A stretch of 16,638 nucleotides of DNA, from positions 1-16,638 of the forward strand of contig VYDC01000027.1 in NCBI GenBank assembly GCA_009843585.1. Reading direction: 5' to 3'. Positions within the stretch are counted from its first letter, which is position 1; each line of letters opens with the position of its first letter. The stretch is from Chloroflexota bacterium. Its GTDB lineage: Bacteria; Chloroflexota; Dehalococcoidia; UBA2979. The notes beneath the pieces were generated by a model that had not been told where the DNA came from, made no database searches, and saw only the letters and a list, made by a program, of their open reading frames with translations. The position numbers and the translations under genes were made by a program. Of this stretch, positions 13,770-16,638 are shown in pieces.

Positions 13770-15911
13770 TCAGGGACGCGCAGCTGACGCGGAGCTGCCG
13801 GATTCCGGCGGCGCCGCCTCGGCGCGGTACGCCTCGAACGCCTCGTGGAAGTCGGCCGCGCTCATCCCGAACGCGGCCGCGACCGACGACTCCCAGCTCG
13901 CCGTCCTTGGCAGCGGGCGGGGATACGCGAAGAGGGCCGCCTCGCCGGCGTGCTCCGCCAGCCGGACGCCCGCGCGGGAGGCCAGGGCCCAAGCCTCCCG
14001 GTACCCCGCCGCGCTGGCATCGTCCGCGAGCTCGAGGCTCGCGAGCGCGGGCGTCACGCCCGTCGCGCGCGCTGCCTCCTGGGACTCGAACTCCTCGAGC
14101 GTCGCCCCGCCGCTCGTCGCCTCATAGGCGTGCTCGGCGTAGCTCCAGATCGCCACGCGCAACCACCAGGGGCCGCGACGGTTGAGCCCGTCCTCGGTCG
14201 GAGGCAGGGACGACCAGGGCGCCAGCCGCGACCGCACATACTCGTAGTGGTGGCGGTCGAGACGATGGGGGGCCTCAGACCGGCAACCCAGATCGACGAC
14301 GACCACCGCGGCGATGCCGCTCGATCCGCTGCTACAGAAGTTCTCGTCCGGCGCAACGCCGAACGCGCGCAGGTGCGCCTCCGCCACGGGGTCGGGACCT
14401 GCTGCGACGTAGACGGTGTAGTCGGCGGGTCCTGAGCCGAAGCGCTTCGCGAAGAAGGCCTGGACGCCCTCGAACGCGGCCCGCACCGCCGTCTCCGTCT
14501 CGGCGGCGACCCCCCCGACGACGACGAGCAGCGGTGCGTCCTCGTCGTCGCCGAGGTGGGGGTAGCGCGAGGTCGTCAGCGCGTCGCGGTACGCCCGAAA
14601 CGAGTCGTAGAAGTCGTCCGGCGACAGCCCGAAGGCGGTCTCGAACGCCGCTTCCCAGTCGCCGGCGGACGGGAGGAGATCGTAGTACGCGATATGCGTG
14701 GCGCGGTCGGGGAGAGCGTCCGACCATCCGGGAGCCATGGGGGCGAAGGTCTCCGCGGGGTCGGCCGCGGCGTAGCCGGAGAGCCACTCGACGGCGAGCG
14801 CGCCGAGGCTGTAGGCCGGGCCCGATTCGCCGTAGAAGCGCCGCGACAGGGTGAGGTCGTCGAGCTGCTCCTCCACGGTCAGGGAGCGCCGCAGGTGGGC
14901 CAGCCTGAGTGCCTCGGGGGTCGTGCCCCATTGCTCATGACGGTAGAGCCCCTCCGCGTAGGTCGCCGATCCCTCCGTCATCCAGCGGGGCGACGGGTCG
15001 CGCACATACGGGGAATACCCGCCCAAGTGCCTCTGCAGAACGTGGAAGTACTCGTGCGCGAGCGTCACGTTGAGGAGCGAGTCGTTCAGGGCGCGGGGGC
15101 CGATCAGGATCTCGCCTGCCCGTGCTGCCGCGAAGAACTCTAGGTCGAGGTCGACCGTGACCGTGAACTCCGGCGGTCGGATCGCGTACCGCTCGGCGAA
15201 GAACGTGACCACGCTCGCCATGTAGTCGGGGATCGACGTCTGTCGCTCGGCGGGCACGCTCTCCGGGAAGAAATAGTCGACGCCGGGAGCCCCGGACTGC
15301 CACCAGCGGGCATCGGCACTGAGATCCACCCACAGCCCGTCGCCGCGGCGCAGCTCGTCCAGCGTGCTCGCCGCGGCGCCTGAGCCCGGGCGGTAGCGGT
15401 CGTATCTTCGCGACTCCGCGTCCCAGTGCGACGCCGAGACCAGCGACGCCCCGAAACGCGCGAGCGCCTCCCCGGTCTCCGTGCCGTCGGCGCCGCCCCA
15501 GCCGACGAGGTTCCGCCCGGCTCGCAGCGACACCAGGACGCCCCCGGGAGCGACTGTCTGCGTCCACGCCACCGGCACGTCGCCGCCGAGTTCGAGCCAG
15601 AGCCCCATGCCGGGCTCGAGCGTCCTGAGGCCGTGCTGGCTCACACTCGTGCGCGTCCTGCGCTGGTAGCGCTGATGCTCCGCGTCCCACGCCGACGCCC
15701 GCCGCAGCGCCGGGACCTGCTCCCACAGATCGGTCGCCGGGGCCTCGGGGCCGAGCCAGGCGACCATGTTCCAGCCGGGCCGGAGCACGGTCGTGACCAC
15801 CCCGGGGTCGTCCGCGGCCGCCGCCGCGGGCGCCGGCGTGCCCGACACCAGCACGACGAGCACGAGGGCGGCGAGAGCCACGGCAAGGATGTGACGGGAC
15901 CGGGGCAGCAT
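13770..15911 (-). CDS. Secreted gluzincin-type metalloprotease with pseudoprotease twin
   Basis: The product has 713 residues. ATG 15911 is preferred over TTG 15926: GAGG motifs lie upstream, and the protein opens as MLPRSRHILAVALAALVLVV, a signal peptide ending near APAAAAA. GWN modules cover about 40-115 (RPGWNMVAW) and 124-200 (RNLVGW to WWQSGAP). The active gluzincin domain (about 205-455) carries HEYFH 286-290 and E313 in WMTEGSA, 23 residues after the second His. The second copy (about 458-713) has lost everything: HHYEY (554-558) lies where HEYFH would be, and WWLRVAI replaces WMTEGTA. It keeps a Cys-x16-Cys pair (FCSSGSSG... to LGC) found also in the 9854 gene, and the closing FGMSAADFHEAFEAYRAE. 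It has the same layout as the genes at 4407 and 9317 without the C-terminal regulatory-like repeats. Its substrate is unknown. It may share transcription with the gene at 12781. Confidence 0.85.
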   Translation of the reverse strand: MLPRSRHILAVALAALVLVVLVSGTPAPAAAAADDPGVVTTVLRPGWNMVAWLGPEAPATDLWEQVPALRRASAWDAEHQRYQRRTRTSVSQHGLRTLEPGMGLWLELGGDVPVAWTQTVAPGGVLVSLRAGRNLVGWGGADGTETGEALARFGASLVSASHWDAESRRYDRYRPGSGAAASTLDELRRGDGLWVDLSADARWWQSGAPGVDYFFPESVPAERQTSIPDYMASVVTFFAERYAIRPPEFTVTVDLDLEFFAAARAGEILIGPRALNDSLLNVTLAHEYFHVLQRHLGGYSPYVRDPSPRWMTEGSATYAEGLYRHEQWGTTPEALRLAHLRRSLTVEEQLDDLTLSRRFYGESGPAYSLGALAVEWLSGYAAADPAETFAPMAPGWSDALPDRATHIAYYDLLPSAGDWEAAFETAFGLSPDDFYDSFRAYRDALTTSRYPHLGDDEDAPLLVVVGGVAAETETAVRAAFEGVQAFFAKRFGSGPADYTVYVAAGPDPVAEAHLRAFGVAPDENFCSSGSSGIAAVVVVDLGCRSEAPHRLDRHHYEYVRSRLAPWSSLPPTEDGLNRRGPWWLRVAIWSYAEHAYEATSGGATLEEFESQEAARATGVTPALASLELADDASAAGYREAWALASRAGVRLAEHAGEAALFAYPRPLPRTASWESSVAAAFGMSAADFHEAFEAYRAEAAPPESGSSASAARP

Positions 15912-15944
15912 GCCGCCTCGCCTCAACGATCAGGAACCGCGAGC

Positions 15945-15950
15945 AGGATA
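15945..15950 (-). promoter_or_regulatory. Possible -10 element for the protease gene at 13770-15911
   Basis: The minus strand reads TATCCT 33 bases before the ATG, one of few AT-containing hexamers in the 124-base gap to the leucine-rich-repeat gene. No convincing -35 lies 16-18 bases upstream. Confidence 0.25.
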
Positions 15951-16035
15951 GGCGGCGGCACGCGTGTGTAGGCGAGCCCGAGCGCGGCGAGCACCGGTGC
16001 CGCATGCCCTCCCGGCACGCGCGGCCGCACGCCCG

Positions 16036-16638
16036 CTACTCCGGGCAGGCTGAGAGGCCCAAGGCCTCCAGGTCGGTGTCGCTCGCGCCCAGCAGAGCCT
16101 GCGGAACGCAGCCCGTCAGCTCGTTCCCGCCCAGCCGGAGGATCTGCAGCCGGAGGAGCTCGCCGAGCTCGGCGGGGATCTCTCCCGTGAGCTCGTTGTC
16201 GCTGAGCGAGAGTCCGCGCAGCCGGAGGAGCTCGCCGAGCTCGGCGGGGATCTCTCCCGTGAGCTCGTTACCGCTGAGCCACGGGTACCAGAGGATGCCC
16301 AAGTTGCCGAGCTCCGCCGGGATCTCGCCGGAGAGCCGGTTCGCGTCGAGCTGGCGCGACCAGAGGTTGCCCAGGTTGCCGAGCTCGGGCGGGATGGGGC
16401 CCGTCAGCCGGTTCCGGTCCAGCCGCAGGTAGAAGAGGTTCGCGAGGTTGCCGAGCTCGGGCGGGATCTCCCCGGTGAGCGCGTTCCCATCGAGCCGGAG
16501 AATCCGCAGCTCCGAGAGCGCGCCGAGCTGCGCCGGGATGCTGCCCGACAGGCCGCGCGAGGGGAGCTCCAGTTTCAGGACGCGTGCCGCCTGCCCGGTC
16601 GCGGGGGCGCCGACGGTGCTCCCCTCCCACTCCGCGAC
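16036..16638 (-). CDS. Leucine-rich-repeat protein, 5' partial
   Basis: The frame is open through the window edge, so only the last 200 residues are seen. They begin with a VAEWEGSTVGAP segment as found just ahead of LRR blocks, then six or so 24-residue repeats of the form LxxLxLxxNxLTGEIPAELGxL, ending in a capping ELTGCVPQALLG...LSACPE with two cysteines and TAG at 16036. The LTGxIP type is the plant-specific-like LRR class that also occurs in secreted proteins of Chloroflexota and other environmental bacteria, where it mediates protein binding. There is no membrane segment or sorting motif at the C-terminus. An internal TTG at 16302 is a repeat residue, not a start. The gene is codirectional with the protease gene 124 bases downstream and could be expressed with it. 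Confidence 0.85.
   Translation of the reverse strand, partial: VAEWEGSTVGAPATGQAARVLKLELPSRGLSGSIPAQLGALSELRILRLDGNALTGEIPPELGNLANLFYLRLDRNRLTGPIPPELGNLGNLWSRQLDANRLSGEIPAELGNLGILWYPWLSGNELTGEIPAELGELLRLRGLSLSDNELTGEIPAELGELLRLQILRLGGNELTGCVPQALLGASDTDLEALGLSACPE
16146..16269. repeat. 52-base exact direct repeat inside the leucine-rich-repeat gene
   Basis: Bases 16146-16197 recur exactly at 16218-16269, a 72-base period equal to one 24-residue LRR unit. Identity at synonymous positions, unlike the other units, indicates recent duplication or gene conversion of one repeat. Confidence 0.8.

Overview
This is a very GC-rich stretch of bacterial DNA dominated by secreted, multi-domain proteins that are related to one another. 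No rRNA, tRNA, insertion sequence, integrase or CRISPR array is visible. The repeated PGWN-type modules, the two-cysteine GFSL modules and the LTGEIPAELG leucine-rich repeats are, from memory, common in Chloroflexota (Dehalococcoidia/SAR202-like) genomes. That placement is an inference, since the window holds no phylogenetic marker.

Left edge (1-1904): the 3' part of a replication-relaxation family protein. It appears to hold two copies of its core domain, the first degenerate. A 338-base gap with no recognisable gene follows.

Core (1905-15911): four genes encode exported zinc metalloproteases of the gluzincin/peptidase-MA type. Each has a signal peptide, two tandem 'GWN' modules and an HExxH protease domain. 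One is on the minus strand with a single protease domain (1905-3914). Three carry a second, catalytically dead copy of the protease domain behind the active one (4407-6473; 9317-12514, split by one in-frame TAA; 13770-15911 on the minus strand). A C-terminal remnant of a fifth paralogue lies at 4021-4350. Two further minus-strand genes (6603-9194 and 12781-13440) share a two-cysteine module present as a tandem pair at the C-terminus of each, and share the same leader and ribosome binding site. The arrangement 'protease (+) converging on module protein (-)' occurs twice (4407-9194 and 9317-13440), which points to segmental duplication of a two-gene cassette.

Right edge (16036-16638): the C-terminal part of a leucine-rich-repeat protein running off the window.

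All core products are predicted to leave the cytoplasm. The most natural reading is an expanding family of extracytoplasmic proteases and surface/adhesin-like proteins. Substrates are unknown. The most interesting aspect is the repeated pairing, in one polypeptide, of an active gluzincin with a pseudoprotease twin, preserved in three paralogues at different stages of active-site loss.
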